Part shown: positions 1 to 7,493 of the stretch, one piece after another
How positions within the stretch are numbered: position 1 is the stretch's first letter
Layout: each line of letters begins with the position of its first letter
Origin: Sphingobacteriaceae bacterium UBA6709
GTDB taxonomy: Bacteria > Bacteroidota > Bacteroidia > Sphingobacteriales > Sphingobacteriaceae
Length of the DNA stretch: 43,201 bases
Reading direction: 5' to 3'
Assembly (NCBI GenBank): GCA_002454425.1
Contig: DKIV01000026.1
Coordinates: forward strand, 25,228-68,428
The notes under the pieces: generated by a model
The model's input: the letters and a program-made list of their open reading frames with translations, nothing else
Told to the model about the DNA's origin: nothing
Database searches by the model: none
Program-made: the position numbers and the translations under genes

Positions 1-80
1 CAGACTCGAATCAGATAGGTAGGTGTCGGGGAAAGATCGATTCGTTGCATAAGCCCGGCTACCCGGGGCGATAATAATAA

Positions 81-119
81 TAACCCATTTGCTATTACCA
101 CGCAGGTGGGTTACTTTTG
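81..119 (+). promoter_or_regulatory. Bacteroidetes-type promoter with flanking inverted repeat
   Basis: A TTG (89-91) and a TACTTTTG (112-119) are separated by 20 nt, matching the Bacteroidetes primary-sigma consensus TTG-N19-21-TAnnTTTG. The -7 box ends only 3 nt before the ATG at 123, so transcription should start at or inside the start codon. A 7-bp inverted repeat, TAACCCA (81-87) and TGGGTTA (107-113), brackets the -33 element and overlaps the -7 box, which is where a repressor site would sit. The motif match is seen directly; leaderless transcription and an operator are inferences. Confidence 0.55.
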
Positions 120-122
120 TTT

Positions 123-1175
123 ATGCCTGCTTACGAATCTCGTGTAGATGTACCTTCAAGGAAGAAGTTCTTCTACCCTGTAAACGCTGAACTCAAGGAA
201 TACCTTAACAAGTTTAACAGAAATATCAAGTTACCGGTAGTATACTCAGATTTGCTACGTTTCAATATGAGCATCCCGCTTCTTGACAAAAACGGCGTCG
301 ATACGCTATGGCAAACGGTTTACTATGACCAGAGCGAAATGAATGAGCTCTTTCCCAATCTCATTCACATATACGTATTGATGTCAGCGGATGGAGATCA
401 GCAGATTGGAGAGAACCTCACCATCGCACAAATCGATTATTGCACGTTTGGAAATTCTAAGCCCTTCCGCATTCGTGTAATGAACCGCTTCAATGACAAC
501 TACGATTATTTTTATGTAAAAGTTGCAGATGCCTCCCGTGTGTATGGCCTCGAACTTGAACATATTCTGTCCCCAAATCGTATTACGTACCTCACCGATG
601 GACATACGCTCATCGAAGAACACATTTCAGGTCTGCCAGGGGATGTTTTTATAAAGCAACGGATGAATACCTCGAAATTCAACCAGATACGTATATGCAA
701 AGAGTTTGTAAAGTTTAATGAGCGTTGTTTTATCAGACTTCTGGGCGACATGCGATCTTACAACTATGTTGTGCACATTACGCCCGACATTGAGGGTAAC
801 CAGTATCGTATTCGGGCAATAGATTTTGACCAACAGTCATATGAAGGGCGCAAGAACTTCTACCTGCCGCATTTCTTCAAAGAAAATACACCATTGGTAA
901 TGCTTGGTATGAAACATATGGACAAAGCCACCATGCGGCAGTATCAGGAAGAAGAGCGTGCCCTGATATATAACCGGATGAAATTGGTGAATTACCGGCT
1001 TAGCAATTTATTAAAAGTAATGAAAGCCGATCAAATCTCAACGCAAGACAAAGTTGACCGCCTGGCTTCAGAACTTAGCGAATACCACCGTAAAATCTCT
1101 TTCACCAAATGCCATACTATGGGCGAACTTGTTGAAGAGCAGCTCCTCACCTACATCGAAAAGAAAAACTGGTAG
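123..1175 (+). CDS. Conserved unknown protein with kinase/APH-like motif pattern
   Basis: This 350-residue soluble protein has no signal peptide or membrane segment. I do not recognise it as a named family. Its middle follows the order of an aminoglycoside-phosphotransferase or protein-kinase-like fold: a beta3-like lysine (YVKVA, Lys-133), glutamates in a following helix (144-146), a hinge-like stretch IEEHISGLPGD (164-174) similar to the usual I-E-G-x-P hinge, a catalytic-loop-like GDMRSYN (208-214) with Asp and Asn five apart, and IDFD (233-236) in the place of the metal-binding Asp. The first 110 residues and the last 100, which are helical and charged, match nothing I know. I chose the ATG at 123 over the TTG at 117 because the TTG lies inside the promoter -7 box. 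It stands alone, with a hairpin after it. The kinase-like reading is an inference from motif order only. Confidence 0.75.
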   Translation: MPAYESRVDVPSRKKFFYPVNAELKEYLNKFNRNIKLPVVYSDLLRFNMSIPLLDKNGVDTLWQTVYYDQSEMNELFPNLIHIYVLMSADGDQQIGENLTIAQIDYCTFGNSKPFRIRVMNRFNDNYDYFYVKVADASRVYGLELEHILSPNRITYLTDGHTLIEEHISGLPGDVFIKQRMNTSKFNQIRICKEFVKFNERCFIRLLGDMRSYNYVVHITPDIEGNQYRIRAIDFDQQSYEGRKNFYLPHFFKENTPLVMLGMKHMDKATMRQYQEEERALIYNRMKLVNYRLSNLLKVMKADQISTQDKVDRLASELSEYHRKISFTKCHTMGELVEEQLLTYIEKKNW

Positions 1176-1182
1176 TATTACA

Positions 1183-1214
1183 GCCCGGAGCTCATGATTT
1201 CAAAGGCTCCGGGC
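1183..1214. terminator. Strong hairpin after the first gene
   Basis: GCCCGGAGC (1183-1191) and GCTCCGGGC (1206-1214) form a perfect 9-bp stem with a 14-nt loop, 8 nt after the stop codon. No T-run follows, so this may be a Bacteroidetes-style terminator without a U-tract or an RNA-stabilising hairpin. Confidence 0.55.
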
Positions 1215-1401
1215 CTCGTGATATTGCTGAAACCCCACGCTGTTGGAGTGTCGGATTACACACTTTCAGCAAATAACTTTCCGTTTTGGGAAGAAAATTC
1301 TACATCGAAGGTTAAAAAAGCGGGAATATGACTAAAGTCACAATATAAATATAACATTATAATCCACACAAACAAGCTTAAAAACAAGAAAATAAATCAT
1401 T

Positions 1402-1451
1402 TTTTAGTAATTATTTAATGAACGTTCAGGCGCGTTAAATAATTACTAAAA
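1402..1451. repeat. Large perfect inverted repeat with palindromic core
   Basis: The left arm TTTTAGTAATTATTTAA (1402-1418) and its exact reverse complement (1435-1451) make 17-bp perfect arms around a 16-nt spacer. The spacer begins with its own 10-bp palindrome, TGAACGTTCA (1419-1428). It lies 83 nt upstream of the next gene in a 358-nt gene-free gap (1176-1533). The AT-rich arms and nested palindrome fit an operator for a dimeric regulator or a cruciform-forming site. It has no poly-T tail outside the stem, so a terminator role is less likely. Function is unknown. Confidence 0.7.
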
Positions 1452-1473
1452 TTGCTCTCCCATCGTCAAAAAG

Positions 1474-1527
1474 CTTGATTTATCAAGATTTATTGTCACC
1501 TTTATTTCAACAGAAACAATAAATCTT
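1474..1527 (+). promoter_or_regulatory. Palindrome and start-proximal hairpin
   Basis: CTTGAT-TT-ATCAAG (1474-1487) is a perfect palindrome. Overlapping it, AAGATTTATTGT (1485-1496) pairs exactly with ACAATAAATCTT (1516-1527), giving 12-bp arms with a 19-nt loop. The right arm ends 6 nt before the ATG at 1534, so an mRNA carrying it would hide the translation-initiation region in a stem. This suggests control of translation or of promoter access. No clear TAnnTTTG box was found here. Confidence 0.5.
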
Positions 1528-1533
1528 AATATC

Positions 1534-1965
1534 ATGAAAGCTTCAAACATATTCCTCGCATTTATTTTTATCGCCTCTTCACTTAACGTATTTGCGAATG
1601 TTGATGAAGGCAACAAAGCCCATAAACTTACAATGAACTACGCGGTTCAGACCTATATCGATGCTGTGACACAAGGCAAGATAAAGGATCTTCCCGAAGT
1701 GCTAGATAAGAGTGTAAAGTTCACAACCAATCAGGGCACCAGGATCGTCAATTTCAGCAAAGCAGAGATGCTTCAAAATCTGCGAGGCTCCGAAAATCTA
1801 AAACAAAACTGTAAAACCGAATATAGTGTGGTGGAGCAGACCGACGTTAACAGTATCGTAAAGGTTGTAATGACCTATGATTCCTTTAGCAAGGTCAATT
1901 ACCTAACCATCTCACAAACAAATAGCGGCTGGAAAATCACGAATGTATCCAGTATCTTCCAATAA
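1534..1965 (+). CDS. Secreted NTF2-like / putative lumazine-binding family protein
   Basis: This 143-residue protein begins with a Sec signal peptide (residues 1-21, cleavage after VFA). The mature part reads as a single NTF2-like fold: an N-terminal helical stretch with a YIDAV motif, a middle strand region VKFTTNQGTRIVNFSK, and a C-terminal sheet ending in WKITNVSSIF. That ending is the usual closing strand of the small secreted SnoaL/lumazine-binding-like proteins of Bacteroidota. The ligand is unknown, and these proteins are often annotated as putative lumazine-binding without proof. It is a single gene, closed by its own terminator, and preceded by the inverted repeats at 1402-1527, which suggest specific regulation. 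Its 3' end converges on parE. Confidence 0.7.
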   Translation: MKASNIFLAFIFIASSLNVFANVDEGNKAHKLTMNYAVQTYIDAVTQGKIKDLPEVLDKSVKFTTNQGTRIVNFSKAEMLQNLRGSENLKQNCKTEYSVVEQTDVNSIVKVVMTYDSFSKVNYLTISQTNSGWKITNVSSIFQ

Positions 1966-1995
1966 ATAGTGAATGAAGGGTAAATACGTTGGGGA

Positions 1996-2027
1996 AGGTC
2001 GCCATTCCATATGGTGACCTATTTTTT
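1996..2027 (+). terminator. Intrinsic terminator
   Basis: AGGTCGCC (1996-2003) pairs with GGTGACCT (2013-2020) with one G-T wobble and a 9-nt loop. Six T follow (2022-2027). It lies 30 nt after the preceding stop codon. Confidence 0.8.
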
Positions 2028-2073
2028 AATCAGCTATTCCGAGGTAAAGATGAATTACTCGTAAATAGATATA

Positions 2074-3954
2074 CTAAGCAGCGCTTTCCTCCGCATCATC
2101 ATCCTTTGCACGGCCTTCCGAGTTATCTTTTTCTACGCGCAGATTTTTAACGATATGTTGCTGCCGATCAGGTGTGTTCTTTCCCATAAAGTATTCAAGC
2201 AGGGCGTGAATGTTCGCTTCTTTAAGAATAACAGGCTCCAAACGCATATCCTTACCAATAAACAGCCCAAACTCATCTGGAGATATCTCTCCCAAGCCCT
2301 TAAATCGGGTAATTTCCGGCTTAGCTCCTAATTTAGCCACAGCCTGCTGTTTCTCTTCCTCGCTGTAACAATAAATTGTTTGCTTCTTATTTCGCACACG
2401 AAATAAGGGAGTCTGCAAGATAGACACGTGCCCACCCTTTACCAGATCAGGGAAGAACTGAAGGAAAAATGTCATCATCAACAGACGGATGTGCATTCCA
2501 TCGACGTCGGCATCTGTAGCGATAACAATATTATTGTAACGCAAGGCGTCAATGCCGTCCTCGATATTCAAAGCATGCTGCAGCAGGTTAAACTCTTCAT
2601 TTTCGTAAACCACTTTCTTCGTTAAACCAAAGCAATTCAACGGTTTACCCTTAAGACTAAATACTGCCTGCGTTTGTACATCTCGTGATTTTGTAATGGA
2701 ACCGCTAGCCGAGTCTCCCTCGGTAATAAACAAGGTTGTCTCTTGCTTTGCCTCGTGGTTGTCATCAAAATGCACCTTGCAATCACGTAGTTTTCTATTA
2801 TGCAGGGAAGCTTTTTTTGCACGTTCATTGGCGAGCTTCTTAATTCCCGCAATGTCTTTACGTTCCCGCTCCGACTGCAATATCCGCTTAAGCAATGCAT
2901 CGGCAGTTTGCGGATCTTTCAGTAGATAGTCGTCAAGTTCCTTTTTTACAAAGTCGTTCACAAATGTTCGTACCGTTGGACCGTCCGGCCCAACATTCAA
3001 TGAGCCGAGTTTAGTTTTCGTCTGCGACTCAAACACAGGCTCCTGCACGCGTACCGAAATCGCCGCGACAATAGAAGCCCGAATATCCGCGGCATCAAAC
3101 TCTTTCTTAAAACGCTCTCTGATAGTCTTTACCACGGCCTCACGAAAAGCAGCCTGATGCGTACCTCCCTGTGTGGTATGCTGACCATTCACAAATGAAT
3201 AGTACTCTTCACCATATTGCTGGCCATGTGTCATGGCTATTTCTATATCTTCTCCCTTCAAATGAATGATAGGATAACGGATCTGATCAATATTAGTATT
3301 CTTCGTCAGGAGATCATATAAGCCTTTTTCCGAATGATATTTCTGTCCGTTAAAACTAATGGTAAGACCAGCGTTCAGGAATACATAATTCCAGATCATG
3401 CTTTCTACAAACTCCGGAATAAAACGAAAATGCCGGAAAATGCTATCGTCAGGAACAAAATTAATGGAAGTACCATTCCTTTGTGTGGTATCTTTCTCGG
3501 CCTCCTCACGCACGAGCTCACCTTTCTGAAACTCCGCGATCTTTGTCCTTCCGTCACGATATGACTGTACTGTAAAGTTTGCAGAGAGGGCGTTTACAGC
3601 CTTAGTACCCACACCATTAAGCCCTACCGACTTCTGAAACGCTTTAGAATCATACTTTCCTCCGGTGTTGATCTTCGAAACACAATCTATTACCTTTCCA
3701 AGAGGAATACCTCGTCCGTAATCGCGTACGGAGACCTTATGTTCGGAAATGCTTACCTCGATAGTTTTACCGGAGCCCATCACAAACTCGTCAATCGAGT
3801 TATCAATAATCTCTTTTAACAAAACATAAATCCCGTCATCATAGGCCGAGCCATCGCCCAGCTTCCCGATATACATCCCCGGACGGAGACGTATATGCTC
3901 TTTCCAGTCTAAGGAACGTATACTGTCTTCACTATAGTTGGTATTCTCAGCCAT
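2074..3954 (-). CDS. parE: DNA topoisomerase IV subunit B (type IIA)
   Basis: This 626-residue protein is the ATPase subunit of a type IIA topoisomerase, which with the ParC/GyrA-like subunit decatenates chromosomes in the cytoplasm. The GHKL ATPase part shows the N-box EIIDNSIDEF (Glu-48), DYGRGIP (Asp-78) and the ATP-lid glycines GLNGVGTKAVNALS. A transducer domain follows, then the TOPRIM domain with EGDSASG (412-418), the metal-binding DADVD (481-485), and FKGLGE near 533. Length and motifs fit ParE rather than the longer GyrB. An upstream in-frame ATG at 3972 would add six residues. I prefer 3954 because related proteins begin MAE. No gene for the A subunit is adjacent: the next gene downstream is convergent and unrelated. 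Confidence 0.9.
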   Translation of the reverse strand: MAENTNYSEDSIRSLDWKEHIRLRPGMYIGKLGDGSAYDDGIYVLLKEIIDNSIDEFVMGSGKTIEVSISEHKVSVRDYGRGIPLGKVIDCVSKINTGGKYDSKAFQKSVGLNGVGTKAVNALSANFTVQSYRDGRTKIAEFQKGELVREEAEKDTTQRNGTSINFVPDDSIFRHFRFIPEFVESMIWNYVFLNAGLTISFNGQKYHSEKGLYDLLTKNTNIDQIRYPIIHLKGEDIEIAMTHGQQYGEEYYSFVNGQHTTQGGTHQAAFREAVVKTIRERFKKEFDAADIRASIVAAISVRVQEPVFESQTKTKLGSLNVGPDGPTVRTFVNDFVKKELDDYLLKDPQTADALLKRILQSERERKDIAGIKKLANERAKKASLHNRKLRDCKVHFDDNHEAKQETTLFITEGDSASGSITKSRDVQTQAVFSLKGKPLNCFGLTKKVVYENEEFNLLQHALNIEDGIDALRYNNIVIATDADVDGMHIRLLMMTFFLQFFPDLVKGGHVSILQTPLFRVRNKKQTIYCYSEEEKQQAVAKLGAKPEITRFKGLGEISPDEFGLFIGKDMRLEPVILKEANIHALLEYFMGKNTPDRQQHIVKNLRVEKDNSEGRAKDDDAEESAA

Positions 3955-4032
3955 CGAATTTACATTAATCATTAAATAGCGCCGCTAATCCCGGGACGTT
4001 GATCTTTCCACAGCCCTAAGCCCGGCGACGGC

Positions 4033-4040
4033 CAAAAATA
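4033..4040 (-). promoter_or_regulatory. Possible -7 box for parE
   Basis: On the minus strand this reads TATTTTTG, matching TAnnTTTG, about 79 nt upstream of the parE start. The -33 position is only CTG, so the match is partial. Confidence 0.35.
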
Positions 4041-4238
4041 ACATTTTCATAATGGAAACAGGAATTCAGCATCGAATAAGCCATGCCAGCATCAAGAGAA
4101 AATACATGAATACGACATAGCTATCTGCAGCAGCAAACTATTAATGATCTCGATAATTTTCAAAACATTTAATGTTCAATTTTGCTAATAATGTAGGCGA
4201 GCAGATGTCGCCCGATCATAGATAAAACATTAACAGCC

Positions 4239-4415
4239 ATGGAAAATCCAGAAAATAAAAAAGAGAAAAAGGAAGAATTTGAAAACAAAGAACAGAACTG
4301 GGAAAACCCGGTCGCACCTGAAAATGCTGAAGATCTACGAGATCGCGAGCAGCTGCAACGTCAGAAAAAAGCTGCCGAAATCCGCAAGGAGAACCTCAGT
4401 GACGAGGATGAATAG
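4239..4415 (+). CDS. 58-residue highly charged small protein
   Basis: A short open frame starts at ATG 4239 and stops at TAG 4413-4415. It is dominated by Glu, Lys, Asp, Asn and Gln, with one Trp, no hydrophobic segment and no Cys, so it is probably disordered or a helical charged peptide. The run from residue 32 to 58 (EDLRDREQ..., ending in DEDE) could form an amphipathic helix. Codon use is regular, and the gene is followed by a clean hairpin (4426-4449), which supports it being real. I know of no function. Its position just ahead of ruvB, on the same strand but with a separate promoter between them, suggests an independent unit. Confidence 0.6.
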   Translation: MENPENKKEKKEEFENKEQNWENPVAPENAEDLRDREQLQRQKKAAEIRKENLSDEDE

Positions 4416-4425
4416 TGCGCACAGG

Positions 4426-4449
4426 ACTCTCCTACGATGTGAGGAGAGT
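4426..4449. terminator. Hairpin after the small charged gene
   Basis: ACTCTCCT (4426-4433) and AGGAGAGT (4442-4449) form a perfect 8-bp stem with an 8-nt loop. There is no immediate T-run. Its right end touches the -33 element of the ruvB promoter. Confidence 0.5.
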
Positions 4450-4478
4450 TCGTACTTCATCTTAATTTCGTAAGTTTG
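4449..4478 (+). promoter_or_regulatory. ruvB promoter, start-proximal
   Basis: TTC (4449-4451), then 19 nt, then TAAGTTTG (4471-4478) matches the Bacteroidetes promoter. The -7 box ends 4 nt before the ruvB ATG (4483), so the predicted transcription start falls on the first codon. Confidence 0.55.
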
Positions 4479-4482
4479 TGAC

Positions 4483-5508
4483 ATGTTGAATGAGCATTTA
4501 GATCCCAATCCCGATAAACTTAGTCCTACCGACAGGGATATTGAAAGGGCTCTGCGACCACAGGCATTCGAAGATTTTACCGGTCAGCAGAAGATCCTTG
4601 AAAATCTAAGCATCTTCGTGAAAGCCGCCAAGCTGCGGGGAGAGGCTCTGGATCACGTTCTACTCCATGGTCCTCCCGGTCTGGGTAAAACCACGCTCTC
4701 GCATATTATTGCCAATGAAATGGGCGTAAACATAAAAATCACCTCCGGTCCGGTACTTGACAAGCCGGGAGATCTCGCAGGCTTGCTCACTAATCTGGAT
4801 CCGGGAGACATTCTCTTCATTGATGAAATTCACCGGTTAAGCCCTCTGGTTGAAGAATACCTGTATTCCGCAATGGAGGACTTCAAGATCGATATTATGC
4901 TCGAGTCAGGGCCTAACGCCCGCTCCGTACAGATAAGTCTTAATCCTTTTACGCTTGTAGGAGCCACCACCCGCAGTGGATTGCTTACCGCTCCTTTGCG
5001 CGCGCGCTTTGGCATCAACTCGCGACTTCAATATTACGACGCAAAATTACTTACGACCATTGTTCTCCGTTCAGCATCCATCCTCAATACCCCTATCACG
5101 GAGGAAGGAGCTTATGAGATCGCAAGACGAAGTCGTGGTACCCCGCGTATTGCCAACGCATTGTTGCGTCGTACGCGCGACTTTGCCCAAATTAAAGGCG
5201 ATGGTCGCATAGACACGCCAATAGCGCAGTATGCTTTAAATGCCCTGAATGTCGACGAACATGGCCTTGATGAGATGGACAATAAGATCCTCATAACCAT
5301 CATAGATAAATTCAAGGGTGGCCCTGTAGGTGTTAAAACCATCGCTACCGCAGTGGGTGAAGACGAAGGCACCATCGAAGAGGTTTACGAACCTTTTCTT
5401 ATACAGGAAGGCTTCCTCATGCGCACATCCCGCGGACGAGAAGTTACAGAGCAGGCCTACCGCCATCTTGGAAAAATGAAACCCGGCGGTAATGCTACCC
5501 TCTTTTAG
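4483..5508 (+). CDS. ruvB: Holliday junction branch migration helicase RuvB
   Basis: RuvB is the hexameric AAA+ motor that, with RuvA, drives branch migration at Holliday junctions during recombinational repair. The 341-residue length is typical. Visible motifs are the family start LSPTDRDIERALRPQ, Walker A GPPGLGKT (63-70), Walker B FIDEIH (112-117), sensor 1 GATTRSG (158-164), the arginine-finger region RARFG (171-175), and the C-terminal winged-helix part ending near GREVTEQAYRHLG. The ATG at 4483 is supported by the conserved N-terminus. No ruvA or ruvC is adjacent. The start codon is almost in contact with the promoter -7 box, so the transcript is likely leaderless. Confidence 0.95.
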   Translation: MLNEHLDPNPDKLSPTDRDIERALRPQAFEDFTGQQKILENLSIFVKAAKLRGEALDHVLLHGPPGLGKTTLSHIIANEMGVNIKITSGPVLDKPGDLAGLLTNLDPGDILFIDEIHRLSPLVEEYLYSAMEDFKIDIMLESGPNARSVQISLNPFTLVGATTRSGLLTAPLRARFGINSRLQYYDAKLLTTIVLRSASILNTPITEEGAYEIARRSRGTPRIANALLRRTRDFAQIKGDGRIDTPIAQYALNALNVDEHGLDEMDNKILITIIDKFKGGPVGVKTIATAVGEDEGTIEEVYEPFLIQEGFLMRTSRGREVTEQAYRHLGKMKPGGNATLF

Positions 5509-5526
5509 GAGTGCTCTTTAACGATG

Positions 5527-5551
5527 GCGACAGTGCCCTTCGCGCTGTCGC
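5527..5551. terminator. Hairpin after ruvB
   Basis: GCGACAGTGC (5527-5536) and GCGCTGTCGC (5542-5551) form a 10-bp stem (one G-T pair) with the 5-nt loop CCTTC, 19 nt after the stop. No T-tract follows. Confidence 0.6.
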
Positions 5552-5581
5552 AACAAACACCACCTGTGCATAAATTCAACG

Positions 5582-5612
5582 TTCTGAATATGCCGCAAAA
5601 ATCTTACTTTTG
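5582..5612 (+). promoter_or_regulatory. prfC promoter
   Basis: TTC (5582-5584), 20 nt, then TACTTTTG (5605-5612) matches the Bacteroidetes consensus. The start codon is at 5760, so the mRNA leader would be about 140 nt. The leader contains no open frame longer than 11 codons and no riboswitch I recognise. Confidence 0.5.
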
Positions 5613-5759
5613 CAGCGAAATCAATGCGTTGTAATTTAGTCCCTGAATTCCCGCATTAATTCGCAAGCAACATATAGTCTGCCATCCGTACTTACTGAAG
5701 GTAAATACTGGGCAACAGAGATATAGGTATTGCGAAACTTGCCCTATTATTTAGTATTT

Positions 5760-7349
5760 ATGAGTCGTATTCCAGAGATAGAAAAAAGAAAAACATTTGC
5801 AATTATCAGTCACCCCGATGCGGGAAAGACCACCCTTACGGAGAAATTCCTTCTCTTTGGTGGAGCCATCAATACCGCGGGAGCTGTGAAAAGAAACAAA
5901 GCGAACCAGAATACGACCTCCGACTTCATGGAAATCGAAAAGCAACGCGGTATCTCCGTAGCTACTTCGGTAATGGGATTTGAATACAAGGGTAAACGAA
6001 TAAACATCCTGGATACGCCGGGGCACAAAGACTTCGCCGAAGATACCTACCGTACCCTTTCTGCTGTAGATAGCGTAATCCTCGTTGTCGACAGTGTCAA
6101 AGGTGTGGAAGAGCAAACAGAACGTCTTATGGAGGTGTGCCGCATGCGCAATACACCCGTAATTATCTTCATCAATAAAATGGACCGTGAAGGACAGGAT
6201 GCCTTCGACCTGCTGGATGAATTGGAAACGAAGCTTTCTATCAGCGTATGTCCTCAATCCTGGCCTATCGGACAGGGATACACATTTAAAGGAGTTTACA
6301 ATATTTACGACAACCAGCTGAATCTTTTTGAGGCTGATAAAACACGCATTGCTGAGCCCGTTATTCAGGTTAAGGATCTTGAAGATCCCCTGCTGGCTGA
6401 ACACCTGCCGGAAAAGCCTCTGGCTAAGCTTAAAGGTGATCTTGAGCTGGTGCATGGCATCTACGGTCAGCTAGATAAGGAGCTATATCTTGATGGGCTT
6501 TTAGCACCGGTATTTTTCGGAAGTGCCATTAACAACTTCGGGATCCGCGAAATGCTTGACACGTTTATCCAGATCGCGCCGAGTCCTCACAGCCGTGAAG
6601 CTGAAGAACGCATGGTGTATGCCGAAGAGAAGGGCTTTACCGGCTTCGTATTCAAGATACACGCGAATCTCGATCCAAAACATCGTGATCGCATAGCCTT
6701 TCTGCGTATATCCTCGGGAAAGTTCGAGCGTAACAAATTCTATTACCACACACGTCAGGACAAGAAGCTGAAGTTTGCCAATCCTATGGACTTCATGGCA
6801 AATGATAAGACCCTTGTTGAGGAAGCTTGGCCCGGAGATGTGGTAGGTCTTTATGATAGTGGAAACTTCAAGATCGGAGATACCCTCACCGAAGGTGAAA
6901 AACTCCAATTCAAAGGTATTCCAAGCTTCTCTCCCGAAATATTTAAAGAGGTAGAGAACCGTGATCCTATGAAAACCAAACAGCTTGAGAAGGGAATTCA
7001 GCAGCTCACAGAGGAAGGTGTGGCGCAGCTTTTCATACAGCAACCCGGCAATCGAAAGATTATTGGTGCCGTGGGAGCACTTCAGTTTGAAGTGATAAAC
7101 TTCCGTTTGGAGCACGAATATGGGGCTAAGTGTTCCTTCAGACCCCTCTCCTTTTCACGTTCCAGCTGGATTACCTCAACGGACAAAAAGGCGATGGCCG
7201 ACATCATGTATCGCCGAGCATCTCACATAGGATTCGACAAGGATAATAACCCTGTATTTCTTGCAGATAACGATTGGGCAATCAATCTTGCCCAGCGTGA
7301 TTTCCCGGAAATAGAGTTTCACAAGACGTCTGAATTCACTAAAAGTTAA
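5760..7349 (+). CDS. prfC: Peptide chain release factor 3
   Basis: RF3 is the translational GTPase that removes RF1/RF2 from the ribosome after termination. From the ATG at 5760 the protein is 529 residues, the usual length. The GTPase motifs are in order: P-loop SHPDAGKTT (17-25), the G2/switch stretch with EIEKQRGIS (58-66), DTPGHKDF (85-92) and NKMD (139-142). The RF3-specific middle and C-terminal domains follow, including the VGALQFEV segment. An upstream in-frame TTG at 5730 would add ten residues that do not belong to the family. It is transcribed alone from the promoter at 5582-5612. Confidence 0.95.
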   Translation: MSRIPEIEKRKTFAIISHPDAGKTTLTEKFLLFGGAINTAGAVKRNKANQNTTSDFMEIEKQRGISVATSVMGFEYKGKRINILDTPGHKDFAEDTYRTLSAVDSVILVVDSVKGVEEQTERLMEVCRMRNTPVIIFINKMDREGQDAFDLLDELETKLSISVCPQSWPIGQGYTFKGVYNIYDNQLNLFEADKTRIAEPVIQVKDLEDPLLAEHLPEKPLAKLKGDLELVHGIYGQLDKELYLDGLLAPVFFGSAINNFGIREMLDTFIQIAPSPHSREAEERMVYAEEKGFTGFVFKIHANLDPKHRDRIAFLRISSGKFERNKFYYHTRQDKKLKFANPMDFMANDKTLVEEAWPGDVVGLYDSGNFKIGDTLTEGEKLQFKGIPSFSPEIFKEVENRDPMKTKQLEKGIQQLTEEGVAQLFIQQPGNRKIIGAVGALQFEVINFRLEHEYGAKCSFRPLSFSRSSWITSTDKKAMADIMYRRASHIGFDKDNNPVFLADNDWAINLAQRDFPEIEFHKTSEFTKS

Positions 7350-7493
7350 GTATATTTCTTATAACATACATTAAAGTAACATCGTTGCGACAATCAAACG
7401 TACTTAATTTCAATTTGTTATCATTGCAGAACAATAAACACACATACCCTAAAAGGGGTACCAAGTAAACGCAAATCTAAATAACAAAGGATT

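Noticed and set aside
5624..5659. 11-codon frame in the prfC leader considered as a leader peptide
   Set aside because: Too short, no codon pattern suggesting attenuation, no following alternative hairpins recognised.
5751..6455. Long antisense open frame (234 codons) opposite prfC
   Set aside because: It is a shadow of a well-supported GTPase gene; no start context, no motif, and its codons mirror prfC.
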